Shown: positions 1-8,090 of the stretch, one piece after another | How the letters are laid out: each line of letters begins with the position of its first letter | Position numbering within the stretch: position 1 is the first letter of the stretch | Source of the DNA: Scytonema sp. UIC 10036 | GTDB taxonomy: Bacteria > Cyanobacteriota > Cyanobacteriia > Cyanobacteriales > Nostocaceae | DNA: 64,000 bases | Assembly (NCBI RefSeq): GCF_009725235.1 | Contig: NZ_WJFC01000045.1 | Span: 1 to 64,000 of the forward strand | Direction of reading: 5' to 3' | Position numbers and translations under genes: made by a program | Notes under the pieces: model-generated | What the model was told of the DNA's origin: nothing | The model's input: only the letters and a program-made list of their open reading frames with translations | The model's database searches: none

Positions 1-180
1 CTATCCACTAACAACTATCCACTATCCACTAACAACTATCCACTATCCACTAACAACTATCCACTATCCACTAACAACTATCCACTATCCACTAACAACT
101 ATCCACTATCCACTAACAACTATCCACTATCCACTAACAACTATCCACTATCCACTAACAACTATCCACTATCCACTAAC
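1..180. repeat. STRR heptamer tandem array
   Basis: Two heptamers, CTATCCA and CTAACAA, alternate in a 21-bp higher-order unit (two CTATCCA, one CTAACAA) from the window edge to about 180. There are no spacers, so this is not a CRISPR. Arrays of this kind (STRRs) are typical of filamentous cyanobacteria. It sits directly downstream of the minus-strand ABC ATPase gene and probably continues to the left. Confidence 0.9.
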
Positions 181-185
181 AAATT

Positions 186-926
186 TTAATGCCTCTTCCC
201 AGCCCCCAGATACAATTCGCCTACCTTGGGATCGTTGAGTAATTCCAAACCGGGACCGGAAATTGCATCGCGCCCAGATTCGAGTACGTAACCGCGATGC
301 GCCATTTCCAAAGCTTTACGGGCATTTTGTTCTACAAGTACGATTGCCGTACCGCTTTGGTTGATTTGTTTAATCTGCTCGAACACTTGTGTGACAAGTA
401 TGGGAGATAATGCCGCAGATGGTTCATCAAGTAGTAATAAACTAGGTTCTAACATCAATGCTTTACCCATTGCTAACATTTGACGTTCCCCACCTGAGAG
501 AGTACCCGCACGTTGCTGACGGCGATCGCTTAACTTAGGAAACATAGCAAATATTTTATCTTTAAGCGGTTTTAGGGGAATATTACGGACAAAAGCTCCC
601 ATTTCTAAATTTTCTTCCACGCTTAGGGATGGGAAAACGTTGGCAATTTGTGGTATGTAGCACATTCCTCGTTGAACGATTTGGTTTGACTTTAGCCCAA
701 CGATATTCTCACCTTTAAAAGTAATTGTCCCTGTATGGGGAGTCAAAAGCCCAAAGATAGTTTTTGCTAGCGTCGATTTGCCTGCACCGTTGGGACCGAT
801 AACTGTAACCAATTCTCCTGTTTCTACGCGGAAATTGACACCTTGCAGGATATCAACATCTTTGATGTAACCGGCGTGGACGTTTTGAGCTTCGAGTATC
901 GGGGATGAACTTGGTGAATTAGACAT
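186..926 (-). CDS. livF: LivF-type ABC transporter ATP-binding protein (branched-chain/neutral amino acid or related uptake)
   Basis: A 246-aa cytoplasmic ATPase that would power a branched-chain or neutral amino-acid (HAAT-family) importer. Walker A GPNGAGKST is at residues 44-52, signature LSGGERQ at 143-149 and Walker B LLLLDEP at 163-169. The H-loop position reads VEQN (about 198-201), the Gln variant typical of LivF/UrtE rather than LivG. Length matches the family. The permease, LivG and binding-protein partners are not in the window: more than 500 non-coding bases lie upstream and an STRR array downstream, so it is either the last gene of a distant operon or an orphan. UrtE (urea) is a close alternative; substrate cannot be read from the sequence. 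Confidence 0.88.
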   Translation of the reverse strand: MSNSPSSSPILEAQNVHAGYIKDVDILQGVNFRVETGELVTVIGPNGAGKSTLAKTIFGLLTPHTGTITFKGENIVGLKSNQIVQRGMCYIPQIANVFPSLSVEENLEMGAFVRNIPLKPLKDKIFAMFPKLSDRRQQRAGTLSGGERQMLAMGKALMLEPSLLLLDEPSAALSPILVTQVFEQIKQINQSGTAIVLVEQNARKALEMAHRGYVLESGRDAISGPGLELLNDPKVGELYLGAGKRH

Positions 927-1001
927 AATTTTCTTACAATATAAGTAAAATATCTTTAATTTAACTACAGTTCGTTCGTTTGTTGAAAGGCATTAAAAAC
1001 A

Positions 1002-1036
1002 AAAGCACCTTCCATACTGAGTACGGAAGGTGCTTT
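1002..1036. terminator. Perfect 12-bp stem-loop, terminator-like
   Basis: AAAGCACCTTCC (1002-1013) pairs perfectly with GGAAGGTGCTTT (1025-1036) around an 11-nt loop. A short T-run can be read at the stem end in either orientation. It lies 75 bp upstream of the livF-type start, so it could end leftward transcripts coming from the PEP-CTERM gene, or rightward ones. Confidence 0.5.
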
Positions 1037-1126
1037 CTAATAAAATACATCTGGCGTAACAACATATCGCAGTAAATCGGAGTAAATCCCAAAATATACG
1101 ATTGTTCATTTAGTTCGCGGTCCGAT

Positions 1127-1260
1127 CTCTGGCAGCGTTTAAAAAGTAGAAATGGCTATATCCTTTTTAAACCTCTTAGGACGCCGTATCTAGACCCTAC
1201 CACCTACGCCGTGGTGGTTATAGCCATATCGAGCTCTAATCAGTATTTCAAGCCATTCCT
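1127..1260. other. Gene-free region with a candidate structured RNA or mobile-element relic
   Basis: No credible gene lies between 927 and 1440. Within it, GTTTAAAAAG (1137-1146) pairs with CTTTTTAAAC (1163-1172). The hairpin loop holds ATGGCTATA (1152-1160), which is exactly complementary to TATAGCCAT at 1219-1227, giving a pseudoknot-like topology. ACCACC and GGTGGT flank TACGCCGT just before the second arm, and TTCAAG/CTTGAA forms another small hairpin near 1250. I recognise no known RNA family; an IS-end relic is equally possible. Confidence 0.35.
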
Positions 1261-1440
1261 TGAAGGTAAAGAATTGATTTCAAACACATTTACCCAGTCA
1301 TGTGTAGTTTTAATAATCAACCTATATGGCGTGAAAAGAACTCTCTAGTCATATTTTATCAGATTAACGGGTTATTACTCCGAATTACTCCGTTAAATAC
1401 TCACCTAGAGTTACGGGGTATTCTTGATATCTGGCAGTCT

Positions 1441-2235
1441 TTAGGAAGCTGTTCTTTTCTTACCTTGCCCTATAGCAAAGCACAAACCAAGCAATGAGAA
1501 CGCAGCTACACCTGTGGGTTCTGGTACTTGAACTGGCTTATCTGATAAAGTAATTTCACCGTTAACGACTTCTCCGTTATCGCCGACTTCTCCAATGTAA
1601 AGATATAACGGGCTGCTATTGGAAGAAATAGCGTCCTTAAGATTAAACGATATTTTCCCACCATCACCCAAGCTGATAAATCCAAAAGCTGTTGAAGGAT
1701 TTGCGGAGTTCTGCACTAGAGCAGATGTGGAGTTGGCGTCAAAACTTTGTAATGTAGCCACTGAGTTATCTACAGCACCATTTACCGCTCCAAATAAATC
1801 TGTTCCAACTACAGCATCTACTGTAGTGACAGGATCGCGTTGTGTTCCAGGAGTGAGGGCAACTCCAGTAGAGGTAAAATCAAATACATTTAAACTTGAG
1901 ATGCTGTTGATATTAGCTGCATCGTTTAATAAAATGTTACTAATCTTAATGGCATCTAAATCAAAGCCACTAAATCTTCCAGTCGTACCACCTTGCTTGT
2001 TATCACTATCAGCGATCGTAATCGATTTGATATCGGAAGGAAGATTGGATATTTCCGCGTAATAAACAGCAGTTCCTTTAGGATTGCCACCTGTCAAACC
2101 GGGTAACTTGATAAATTTATCGAGATTAAATGTCGCTGCTGTCGCACTGTGAGCAGACATCAGACTGATGGCAGTGGCAGCAAAACTTATCTTGAAGAAG
2201 TTTTTGTTAAGAAATACACGAAAAATTTTTAGCAT
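1441..2235 (-). CDS. Exported PEP-CTERM-anchored protein
   Basis: A 264-aa protein with an N-terminal signal peptide (hydrophobic stretch about residues 15-33, likely cleavage after SATAA). The C-terminal sorting signal begins VPEPTG near residue 237, followed by a hydrophobic helix and a basic GKKR tail: the PEP-CTERM signature read by exosortase. The middle is Ser/Asp/Asn-rich, beta-type sequence with no catalytic motif I recognise. Such proteins are usually sorted to the cell surface or extracellular matrix; the exact role is unknown. It is monocistronic on the minus strand. Confidence 0.8.
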   Translation of the reverse strand: MLKIFRVFLNKNFFKISFAATAISLMSAHSATAATFNLDKFIKLPGLTGGNPKGTAVYYAEISNLPSDIKSITIADSDNKQGGTTGRFSGFDLDAIKISNILLNDAANINSISSLNVFDFTSTGVALTPGTQRDPVTTVDAVVGTDLFGAVNGAVDNSVATLQSFDANSTSALVQNSANPSTAFGFISLGDGGKISFNLKDAISSNSSPLYLYIGEVGDNGEVVNGEITLSDKPVQVPEPTGVAAFSLLGLCFAIGQGKKRTAS

Positions 2236-2389
2236 GGTTTGTTTAAAGGAGAAGTACCCCAGTAATTTATACGGAGGAGCACTTACTTTTTAGGCAAGAG
2301 AGTATGTACTGTTACATTTTTATCAAACTTTTACAAACCAACTGTTAAGCTTTTATGAAGGAAACATACTATACTGTAATTTTACGATA

Positions 2390-2421
2390 AAAACAGGCAA
2401 ATTTTGTTGTGTGCCTGTTTT
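2390..2421 (-). terminator. Rho-independent terminator of the ferredoxin gene
   Basis: AAAACAGGCA (2390-2399) and TGCCTGTTTT (2412-2421) form a 10-bp stem. Read on the minus strand, the distal arm runs into a T-rich end. It sits about 25 bp past the ferredoxin stop codon. Confidence 0.7.
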
Positions 2422-2447
2422 CTCAAAGAGTTTTTCTGTAGAAATAC

Positions 2448-2675
2448 TTAAGAAGGAGTTTTTTGCAAATCTGGTCGCTCTTCTGGAACGATCGCCCCTT
2501 CTACGGGGCAAACTTGAATGCAGATGCCACAGTCGATACAAGTGGCATAGTCAATCCAGTACCAATCGGTTCCTTTGACATTCTTACCAGGACCATCATG
2601 AATGCAGGCTACCGGACATGCATCCACACAATCCGCGACGCCTTCACAAACGTCAGTAACAATAGTGTGCGGCAT
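2448..2675 (-). CDS. Small 8-Cys bacterial-type ferredoxin (two Fe-S clusters)
   Basis: A 75-aa soluble electron carrier. Cys are at 10, 16, 20 and 24 (C-x5-C-x3-CP-x2-C), then 46, 49, 52 and 56 (CIDCGICIQVCP), enough for two [4Fe-4S] clusters or one [3Fe-4S] plus one [4Fe-4S]. The longer first spacing resembles seven-iron ferredoxins, but Cys24 is kept. Length and the acidic C-terminus fit a conserved cyanobacterial ferredoxin family. It follows hisZ on the same strand with 288 bp of repeat-rich sequence between, so co-transcription is uncertain. A strong terminator follows. The redox partner is not evident. Confidence 0.9.
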   Translation of the reverse strand: MPHTIVTDVCEGVADCVDACPVACIHDGPGKNVKGTDWYWIDYATCIDCGICIQVCPVEGAIVPEERPDLQKTPS

Positions 2676-2788
2676 AGTTCCCCTCTTTATTGGATTAAAA
2701 TTGCTGTATCTAATTCAGTATATCGATGTAGAAGTTCTTCAGTATGCCGCACAATACTGCTTTAGCTCCCCCTCACCCTCACCTCTTG

Positions 2789-2942
2789 TCCTCTCGTCCT
2801 CTCGTCCTCTCGTCCTCTCGTCCTCTCGTTCCCAGGTTCTACCTGGGAATGCCCGATCGGGAGGCTCCGCCTCCAGTATGTCACTAGGCGTCCCGAGGCA
2901 GAGCCTCGCAGCCTGCATTCCCAGGCGGAGCCTGGGAACGAG
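2789..2942. repeat. Octamer array plus dispersed CCCAGG palindromic repeat (copy 1)
   Basis: About five tandem TCCTCTCG octamers (2789-2828) abut a composite palindromic repeat (about 2824-2942). The repeat is built from CCCAGG..CCTGGGAA, GGAGGCTCCGCCTCC-like and GAGGCAGAGCCTC modules. The same composite recurs at 27628, 31823, 34932, 38620, 46308 and 50726. It fills the spacer between the ferredoxin gene and hisZ. Confidence 0.85.
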
Positions 2943-2963
2943 GTAAGTGGTACCGGTCATCGG

Positions 2964-4214
2964 TCACTGGTTACTTCTCACTGATTCAATCGTTGTGGAA
3001 CCATCAGCTTTAATCCAAGCAATCTGGGCAATATGACGATCGCGTGCATATTCTCGGATTTCGTCTGCATTCCGTCCTCCCAAATCTATTTCCACTCTGA
3101 CTAAGTGAGTAGAATCTCGGAGTTTTTTCGCATAGGTGAAAGCCGCAGTATATGCACTCTTATCTTCTGGTACTACTAACCAATTAATCGGTGGAGCTGT
3201 TTGTGGTAATTGACCGCTAGATAGGAGAACTTGCTGTAAATCTTCTAGGAGAAGTGCAAAACCAATTCCAGGTATATTTTCTCCTTGCGGATGATAAAGC
3301 CCTAAAAGATGGTCGTAACGACCGCCTCGCCCCACAACCCTTGCTTGTCCATCTGTATCGCTCACTACCTCAAACACAATACCCGTGTAGTAATCTAATG
3401 TTTGAATTAGACTTAGGTCAAGGATGATTTTCATCCCTGTCCCTTGATGTGAATTAGTGTTTATCTTTTCTGATTCATATAGTAATTCTACTAATGCTTT
3501 CAGGTTATTGACTGCTGCTTGTAAAGGCTCGTCTAAACCCAAACTGCTGACTTTTTGCAAGACATCAGCCGGATTCCCTCGCAAATCCAGCATGATTCTG
3601 GCACGTTCTTTGAGTTCGTCGGTTAGAGGTAAGGAGTCTATTGTAATGCGGTCTAGATGAGCGATCGCACTTCGCACTTTTCCTTGTAAATGCGGGGGAA
3701 AAGCCTTTATGAGCGAGCGAGTAATTTCTGCCTCACCTATAATTAAGTGCCACTGTTGTAAACCCAGAGCTTGCAAACAATTTGCTAGCAACAGCAAAAT
3801 ATCTGCATCTGCAAGCAATCCTCCGCTTCCTAGTAATTCCACGCCAGCTTGATAAAATTCCTGTTGGCGGTTGTGCTTCAACTCTCGCGTGCGTTGGAAA
3901 ACATTGGCATTGTAGTACAGGCGCTGTGGATAGGTGACGCCACCCATGCGTGTCACAGCCGTGCGAGCAATGGAAGCTGTCAGTTCTGGACGCAGCCCCA
4001 AATCTTCATCTTCGGCATTTTGCAGTTGAATCACCGTTGAGCGTTGAATTGCTCCTCCCGCCATGAGCGTATCCATACGTTCTAGCGTTGAGGTAATAAT
4101 TTGGTGATACCCCCAACGGTGAAAAACTTGTTGTAGCCTCTCTTCAATCCATCGTTTTTGAGCCACATCGAGGGGTAATAAATCCCTAGCTCCCGCAGGC
4201 GGTTGATACACCAT
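2964..4214 (-). CDS. hisZ: ATP phosphoribosyltransferase regulatory subunit HisZ
   Basis: A 416-aa class II HisRS-like paralogue that lacks synthetase activity and activates the short-form HisG in the first step of histidine biosynthesis. The N-terminus (PPAGARDLLP) is the family start. The HisRS-like core shows LRPELTASIAR near 73-83, then LDYYTGIVFE and VGRGGRYDHLL. The C-terminal part is compatible with a HisZ rather than an anticodon-binding domain. Its ATG shares one base with the TAA of the upstream J-domain gene (TAATG), suggesting translational coupling. HisG itself is not in the window. A diverged HisRS is the alternative, but length and N-terminus favour HisZ. Confidence 0.9.
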   Translation of the reverse strand: MVYQPPAGARDLLPLDVAQKRWIEERLQQVFHRWGYHQIITSTLERMDTLMAGGAIQRSTVIQLQNAEDEDLGLRPELTASIARTAVTRMGGVTYPQRLYYNANVFQRTRELKHNRQQEFYQAGVELLGSGGLLADADILLLLANCLQALGLQQWHLIIGEAEITRSLIKAFPPHLQGKVRSAIAHLDRITIDSLPLTDELKERARIMLDLRGNPADVLQKVSSLGLDEPLQAAVNNLKALVELLYESEKINTNSHQGTGMKIILDLSLIQTLDYYTGIVFEVVSDTDGQARVVGRGGRYDHLLGLYHPQGENIPGIGFALLLEDLQQVLLSSGQLPQTAPPINWLVVPEDKSAYTAAFTYAKKLRDSTHLVRVEIDLGGRNADEIREYARDRHIAQIAWIKADGSTTIESVRSNQ

Positions 4215-5167
4215 TACTTTTTCTTCCCACCAAACAAACCACCAAACAAACCGCCACCCCCAGATTTATCTGGTTGTTTCGCCCCATTGGGAGACGTTGC
4301 TGCAGGCTTCGTTCCATTGGGTTTTTGACCAGTCATCTGTTCAATTTTGCGTTTCCCATCCGACGCTGTTTGGTCTTTTGGGTCTAATTGTAGGGCGCGG
4401 TCAAAATGAACCTTTGCCATCGTGATTTGATTTTGCTTCAAATACACTAACCCAATCATGCTATGACAGCGACTATTACTCGGCTCTAGCTTGAGGGCAT
4501 CTTGTAATTCTACCCTAGCTTGTGCCAGTTGATTCTTTGCCATCAATTCTTGAGCGCGACGGATATAATGAGTCGCGGCTGAATCTTCTTTAGGTGGTGA
4601 AGGTGGCGGTGGGGGTACAGGTGTGTTGTTTGTTGGGGGAGGTGTTTGGGCTTTGGGTGGAGTGACTGGTTGTGGGGCGGCAAATGTTTTACCTGATGTC
4701 CGCATTAAGTAAACCAAATTTAACTCGCTGACTAAGCCTATGAGCTGTTGTACTTTCTGCAAAGAATCATACTGAGTTTCAGCAATTTTAGCGATCGCAT
4801 TTCTATAAATTTGTTCAAAATTAGATGTACTGGCAAGCTGCTTAGCTAAATCTGTTGTGAGTTCTACAGAAGCCGATTCTTGAACCAAGCGCTTGCCCAT
4901 TTGTGACAGCACTAAAAGGTTCTCCGATCTATTTTTCTCTTGAGAGAGTTTTTCATAAGATGGGTTTACCAGCTTAGACAACAATTCACCAGCCAGTTGT
5001 TTTTCAGCACTGCTTTGCGCCTCACAACTATCAGGGTGCAAGCGACGAGCGATTTTGAGGTAGCGTTTGCGAATATCTTTCACATCCGCATCAACACACA
5101 CGCAAAGAATTGCGTGATGGTCGATGAAATCGTATCTAAAAAGACCGCGTTCTATCTTGAATGACAT
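4214..5167 (-). CDS. J-domain and TPR protein (co-chaperone-like)
   Basis: A 317-aa protein. A J-domain occupies about residues 10-75 with the HPD motif at 44-46, which would stimulate an Hsp70 (DnaK). A Pro/Gln/Thr-rich linker with a polyproline run spans about 165-195. At least two TPR units lie at about 202-270, for example the helix pair around SNSRCHSMIGLVYLKQNQ. The C-terminus is Gly-rich (GGGGLFGGLFGG) and ends KKK. No signal peptide. It overlaps hisZ by one base and lies 87 bp after the phosphatase gene, so the three probably form one transcript. Substrate is unknown. Confidence 0.85.
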   Translation of the reverse strand: MSFKIERGLFRYDFIDHHAILCVCVDADVKDIRKRYLKIARRLHPDSCEAQSSAEKQLAGELLSKLVNPSYEKLSQEKNRSENLLVLSQMGKRLVQESASVELTTDLAKQLASTSNFEQIYRNAIAKIAETQYDSLQKVQQLIGLVSELNLVYLMRTSGKTFAAPQPVTPPKAQTPPPTNNTPVPPPPPSPPKEDSAATHYIRRAQELMAKNQLAQARVELQDALKLEPSNSRCHSMIGLVYLKQNQITMAKVHFDRALQLDPKDQTASDGKRKIEQMTGQKPNGTKPAATSPNGAKQPDKSGGGGLFGGLFGGKKK

Positions 5168-5253
5168 ATATGTAACAGGTGTTGCACCAATAGGGTTTAT
5201 AGGATTTCTCTAGTTTACTTTGCTTCTGAGAAATGGCTATAAAATTAACAAGC

Positions 5254-6069
5254 TTATCGCTTCCACGTAGATAGCGATGGCACCTGTATAAGTTCTTGGC
5301 TCAAACTCTCGTGAATATAACTATTAGTGGCAAGAATCCTTCCTGAGGCTATATCTAAGGGGCTACCGTCATATGCTGTCACCTTTCCCCCAGCTTCTCG
5401 TAATAGAATCACACCAGCAGCAATATCCCAGGGCGAAAGACCTCGTTCCCAGTAGCCATCGATACGCCCGCAAGCAACGTGAGCCAAATCTAGAGATGCG
5501 GAACCACTGCGCCGAACTCCTTGAGTAAGATGGGTTAGGTGACAAAATTCTGCGTAGTTATTGTCTGAAGTTTCACGACGGTCGTAAGCAAATCCCGTAA
5601 CTAACAAACTCTTACTCAATTCAGACGTACTTGAAACTTGAATTGGGCGGCGATTGCGCGTAGCACCCAAACCTTGCGCCGCACGGAATAATTCATCATG
5701 GAAAGGATCGTAAATCACACCAACTTGTGGGACACCATGAATCAACAGCCCAATAGAAACAGCGAAGAAGGGGTATTGGTGGGCAAAGTTGGTAGTACCA
5801 TCTAGAGGATCGATCGCCCAAAGAAATTCATTATCTTGATTGCCCAGTTTTCCGGATTCCTCAGCTAAAATGGAATGTTGGGGAAAGTGACGCCGCACAA
5901 TATCTAAAATCACAATCTCTGAAGCTTTATCAGCAGCCGTTACTAGATCCCCAGGTCGCCCCTTTTCAACAACAGCATCTTCTATCTTCCCTAAATAATC
6001 TTCCAACACCGCACCTGCAGCAAGGGCTGCTTCCGTAGCAATGTCTAAGAAGGTTTGTAAGTTATTCAT
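5254..6069 (-). CDS. Inositol monophosphatase family phosphatase
   Basis: A 271-aa Mg-dependent sugar-phosphate phosphatase. Metal ligands are visible: E70 in LAEES, D87-x-L-D90-G-T (DPLDGTTNF) and D215 (WDIAAG). Length matches SuhB/IMPase. In cyanobacteria members act on inositol-1-phosphate or related phosphates (histidinol-phosphate in some lineages). The hisZ linkage two genes away makes a histidine-pathway role worth noting but does not prove it. The gene opens the minus-strand run to hisZ and is preceded by an STRR block that may hold its promoter. Confidence 0.88.
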   Translation of the reverse strand: MNNLQTFLDIATEAALAAGAVLEDYLGKIEDAVVEKGRPGDLVTAADKASEIVILDIVRRHFPQHSILAEESGKLGNQDNEFLWAIDPLDGTTNFAHQYPFFAVSIGLLIHGVPQVGVIYDPFHDELFRAAQGLGATRNRRPIQVSSTSELSKSLLVTGFAYDRRETSDNNYAEFCHLTHLTQGVRRSGSASLDLAHVACGRIDGYWERGLSPWDIAAGVILLREAGGKVTAYDGSPLDIASGRILATNSYIHESLSQELIQVPSLSTWKR

Positions 6070-6071
6070 AC

Positions 6072-6164
6072 GTTGGTTGTTAGTTGTTGGTTGTTAGTTG
6101 TTAGTTGTTAGTTGTTAGTTGTTAACTACTATCTACTAACCACTAACCACTAACCAATAACTAT
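6072..6164. repeat. STRR block with two complementary halves
   Basis: The left half is GTTAGTT heptamers; the right half is CTAACCA/CTATCTA heptamers, nearly its reverse complement. It could fold into a long imperfect hairpin. It separates the SNase-like gene from the phosphatase start. Confidence 0.8.
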
Positions 6165-6167
6165 TCT

Positions 6168-6692
6168 CTAACGATACTGACGCCGAAATTCACCAGGAGT
6201 GAGACGCATGGGTTTTTGCGGGTTCCAAATGCCTTCCCCCATGAGTCTCGCCCATTGTTGAGCACGCTCCAAACGGCGATCGTATTTGTTGTTGGGCGAT
6301 CGCGGTGCAAACAGCCCGTGTCCTTCTTTCACTAACTGTTGGTTCAACAAAACCCTATCTTTCCAAGCATAAGCCAAAGTTCTGCCAAAAGAGTCTTTCA
6401 CTTCCACGTCAAACTCCAGCGTGACAAATTGTTCGCCTCCAATCAGCGTTTCTAAGCGTTGTTTTGCTGCATCACCCCAAGGACGTTGCTGCAAATCTGG
6501 TGCATCGATATTCAGCAACCGTACTTGAGTAATTAAACTAGGTTGTTCGCCTATACCGACCACTTCCAGAGTTTGCCCGCTCACAACCTGTGCTACCTTA
6601 ACCACTACTCGGTTTGGATCTTCCACCTTCTTTTGCGGTTGACAACCTACCAATAGCAATAAACACAGTAAAGTTAGAATCCTAACTACCAT
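6168..6692 (-). CDS. Thermonuclease (SNase)-like lipoprotein
   Basis: A 174-aa protein from the preferred ATG at 6692. The frame runs 14 codons further up, but those codons are a copy of a common intergenic GCGTCTTTGCG repeat and overlap the ferredoxin gene. The start is followed by a lipoprotein signal (LLLLLVGC), so it is probably membrane-attached outside the cytoplasm. The SNase fold shows RLLNIDAPD, the acidic pair around GDAAKQRL and FGRTLAYAW, matching catalytic Arg/acidic/Arg positions, with Asp where Staphylococcus nuclease has Glu. Likely a Ca-dependent secreted nuclease; activity is not proven. Confidence 0.82.
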   Translation of the reverse strand: MVVRILTLLCLLLLVGCQPQKKVEDPNRVVVKVAQVVSGQTLEVVGIGEQPSLITQVRLLNIDAPDLQQRPWGDAAKQRLETLIGGEQFVTLEFDVEVKDSFGRTLAYAWKDRVLLNQQLVKEGHGLFAPRSPNNKYDRRLERAQQWARLMGEGIWNPQKPMRLTPGEFRRQYR

Positions 6693-6723
6693 TGCGCCTT
6701 TGCGTCTTTGCGTGAGGCTAATT

Positions 6724-7092
6724 TCACTCTTCATCTAGCGGTAAGCCCTTCCGAACTCTCCCCCGAGCAAAATATTGTCCAAACTGTAGTTCATAAACTT
6801 CATCTTCGTCCTGTGTCTCTACATCTAAATCGGAACGGGCATAACTCACACATAACAGAGCATAACCTTTCTTTCTTAATTCTGGGGATAGCCCAACTGC
6901 CTCTGGTTGGTAAATTTCTCCCGACAGTACCCTAACAGCACAAGTGGTACAAGCCCCATTTCGACAAGAAAATGGCAGTTCCACGCCTTGTTTTTCTCCC
7001 GTATGCAGGATGTAGCGGTCATCGGGAACTTGTAGCGTGTGAACAATACCCTTAGCGCGATCGCGAACTCTTACAGTGTAAGTTTGGGACAT
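6724..7092 (-). CDS. Plant-type [2Fe-2S] ferredoxin, FdC2-like
   Basis: A 122-aa ferredoxin with ligands C43, C48 and C51 (CRNGACTTC) and C81 (ALLCVSY). It is longer than photosynthetic PetF (about 98 aa) because of a C-terminal extension after residue 95, which resembles the FdC2 class found in cyanobacteria and chloroplasts. Electron donor and acceptor cannot be read from sequence. It lies upstream of the SNase-like gene with 31 bp between if the short SNase start is used. The tRNA-Ser lies divergently about 90 bp away. Confidence 0.85.
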   Translation of the reverse strand: MSQTYTVRVRDRAKGIVHTLQVPDDRYILHTGEKQGVELPFSCRNGACTTCAVRVLSGEIYQPEAVGLSPELRKKGYALLCVSYARSDLDVETQDEDEVYELQFGQYFARGRVRKGLPLDEE

Positions 7093-7184
7093 CTGAATTT
7101 TTGATTTGAGATTTTGAATTATTTTAGAGGAAACCTATTGCGTTTTCCTAGACTTGCTTGTACTATGGTAAATCGTGACATCTT

Positions 7185-7271
7185 GGAGAGGTGGCCGAGC
7201 GGTTGAAGGCGCAGCACTGGAAATGCTGTAACGCGGCAACGTGTTCGAGGGTTCGAATCCCTCCCTCTCCG
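7185..7271 (+). tRNA. tRNA-Ser(GGA)
   Basis: An 87-nt class II tRNA. Acceptor GGAGAGG (7185-7191) pairs with CCTCTCC (7264-7270), discriminator G7271. The anticodon stem CAGCA/TGCTG encloses loop CTGGAAA, so the anticodon is GGA (reads UCC/UCU). A long variable arm and the T-loop GTTCGAATC are present; CCA is not encoded. Its 3' end is the left junction of an integrated element. Confidence 0.96.
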
Positions 7272-7426
7272 TTATACAAGGGTTCTAGCTATTTTAGCTA
7301 AATACCTGAGGAAAAAGCTAGCTTTAAAAGCCTAGCTTTTCTTGTTTATTGACGTGACACCTAATAATTGATTATTGGGATATATTATTAGAATATTCAA
7401 GGGATAAAGTAGCCAGTAAGTCTAAT

Positions 7427-8040
7427 ATGTACTTATCACCTAAAGAAGCTAGTGAAAGATATAATATCCACCCTAAAACCCTTAGCCGTTTAGCCGACAA
7501 AGGGATAATAGAGTGCATGACCGAATTGCAGCGCTTCGCTGCTTGACAATGCCCGGTAGCAATCACCGAAGATATAATGCGAATTCAATTGAAAAGCATT
7601 TAAAGTTACCAGGAAATAAAAAAACCGTATTGTATGCACGAGTTTCTACCCAAAGCCAAAAAGACGATTTGCAAGCACAACTATTAGATCTCCAAGAAAA
7701 ATCCCCTGGGAATGAGTGTATTAGTGAGATAGGATCAAGATTAAATTTTCAGCGCCAAAAATTCTTAGGCTTAATAGAACGAGTTTTCTTAAAGCAAATC
7801 TCCTTAATTGTCGTAGCAACAACCACAGGTTGGTTAGATTTGGTTTTGATTTTTTTGAATGGTTGTGTAATCTTCATGATTGTCAGATTGTAGTACTTAA
7901 CAATTTCATTGCTAAGCCCCCATGATGAATTGATGCAAGACTTTATGTCTATAATGCATTGTTTTAGCAGCCAATTATATTTTCTCCGACACTATGAAAA
8001 AAAAATAGAACAGGATTATCAAAATAGCCTTGACAAATAA
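7427..8040 (+). pseudogene. IS607-type serine recombinase (tnpA), frameshifted
   Basis: Three reading-frame pieces line up into one IS607 TnpA. The N-terminal helix-turn-helix (MYLSPKEASERYNIHPKTL, from 7427) stops at 7544. A second frame carries NHRRYN and the catalytic VLYARVSTQSQKDDLQ (about 7570-7720). Later frames supply FGFDFFEWLCNLHDCQIVVL and a C-terminal piece beginning DELMQDFMSIMHCFSSQ, ending at 8040. At least three frameshifts or small indels are required, so no functional recombinase is made. It sits 50 bp upstream of tnpB in the usual IS607 order. Confidence 0.85.
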
Positions 8041-8090
8041 GACAAATAGCAATATATTGAACAGACCAGCTTTGGAGGTCGAGCAGAGTT

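Noticed and set aside
1..180. Regular repeats at the window start as a CRISPR array
   Set aside because: Heptamers are contiguous with no unique spacers; this is an STRR.
1300..1497. Plus-strand 65-codon frame
   Set aside because: Overlaps the end of the PEP-CTERM gene antisense, with no conserved-looking sequence or ribosome-binding site.
2602..2946. Plus-strand 114-codon frame over the ferredoxin and repeat
   Set aside because: Encoded antisense to the ferredoxin and then by palindromic repeat sequence; composition is repeat-driven.
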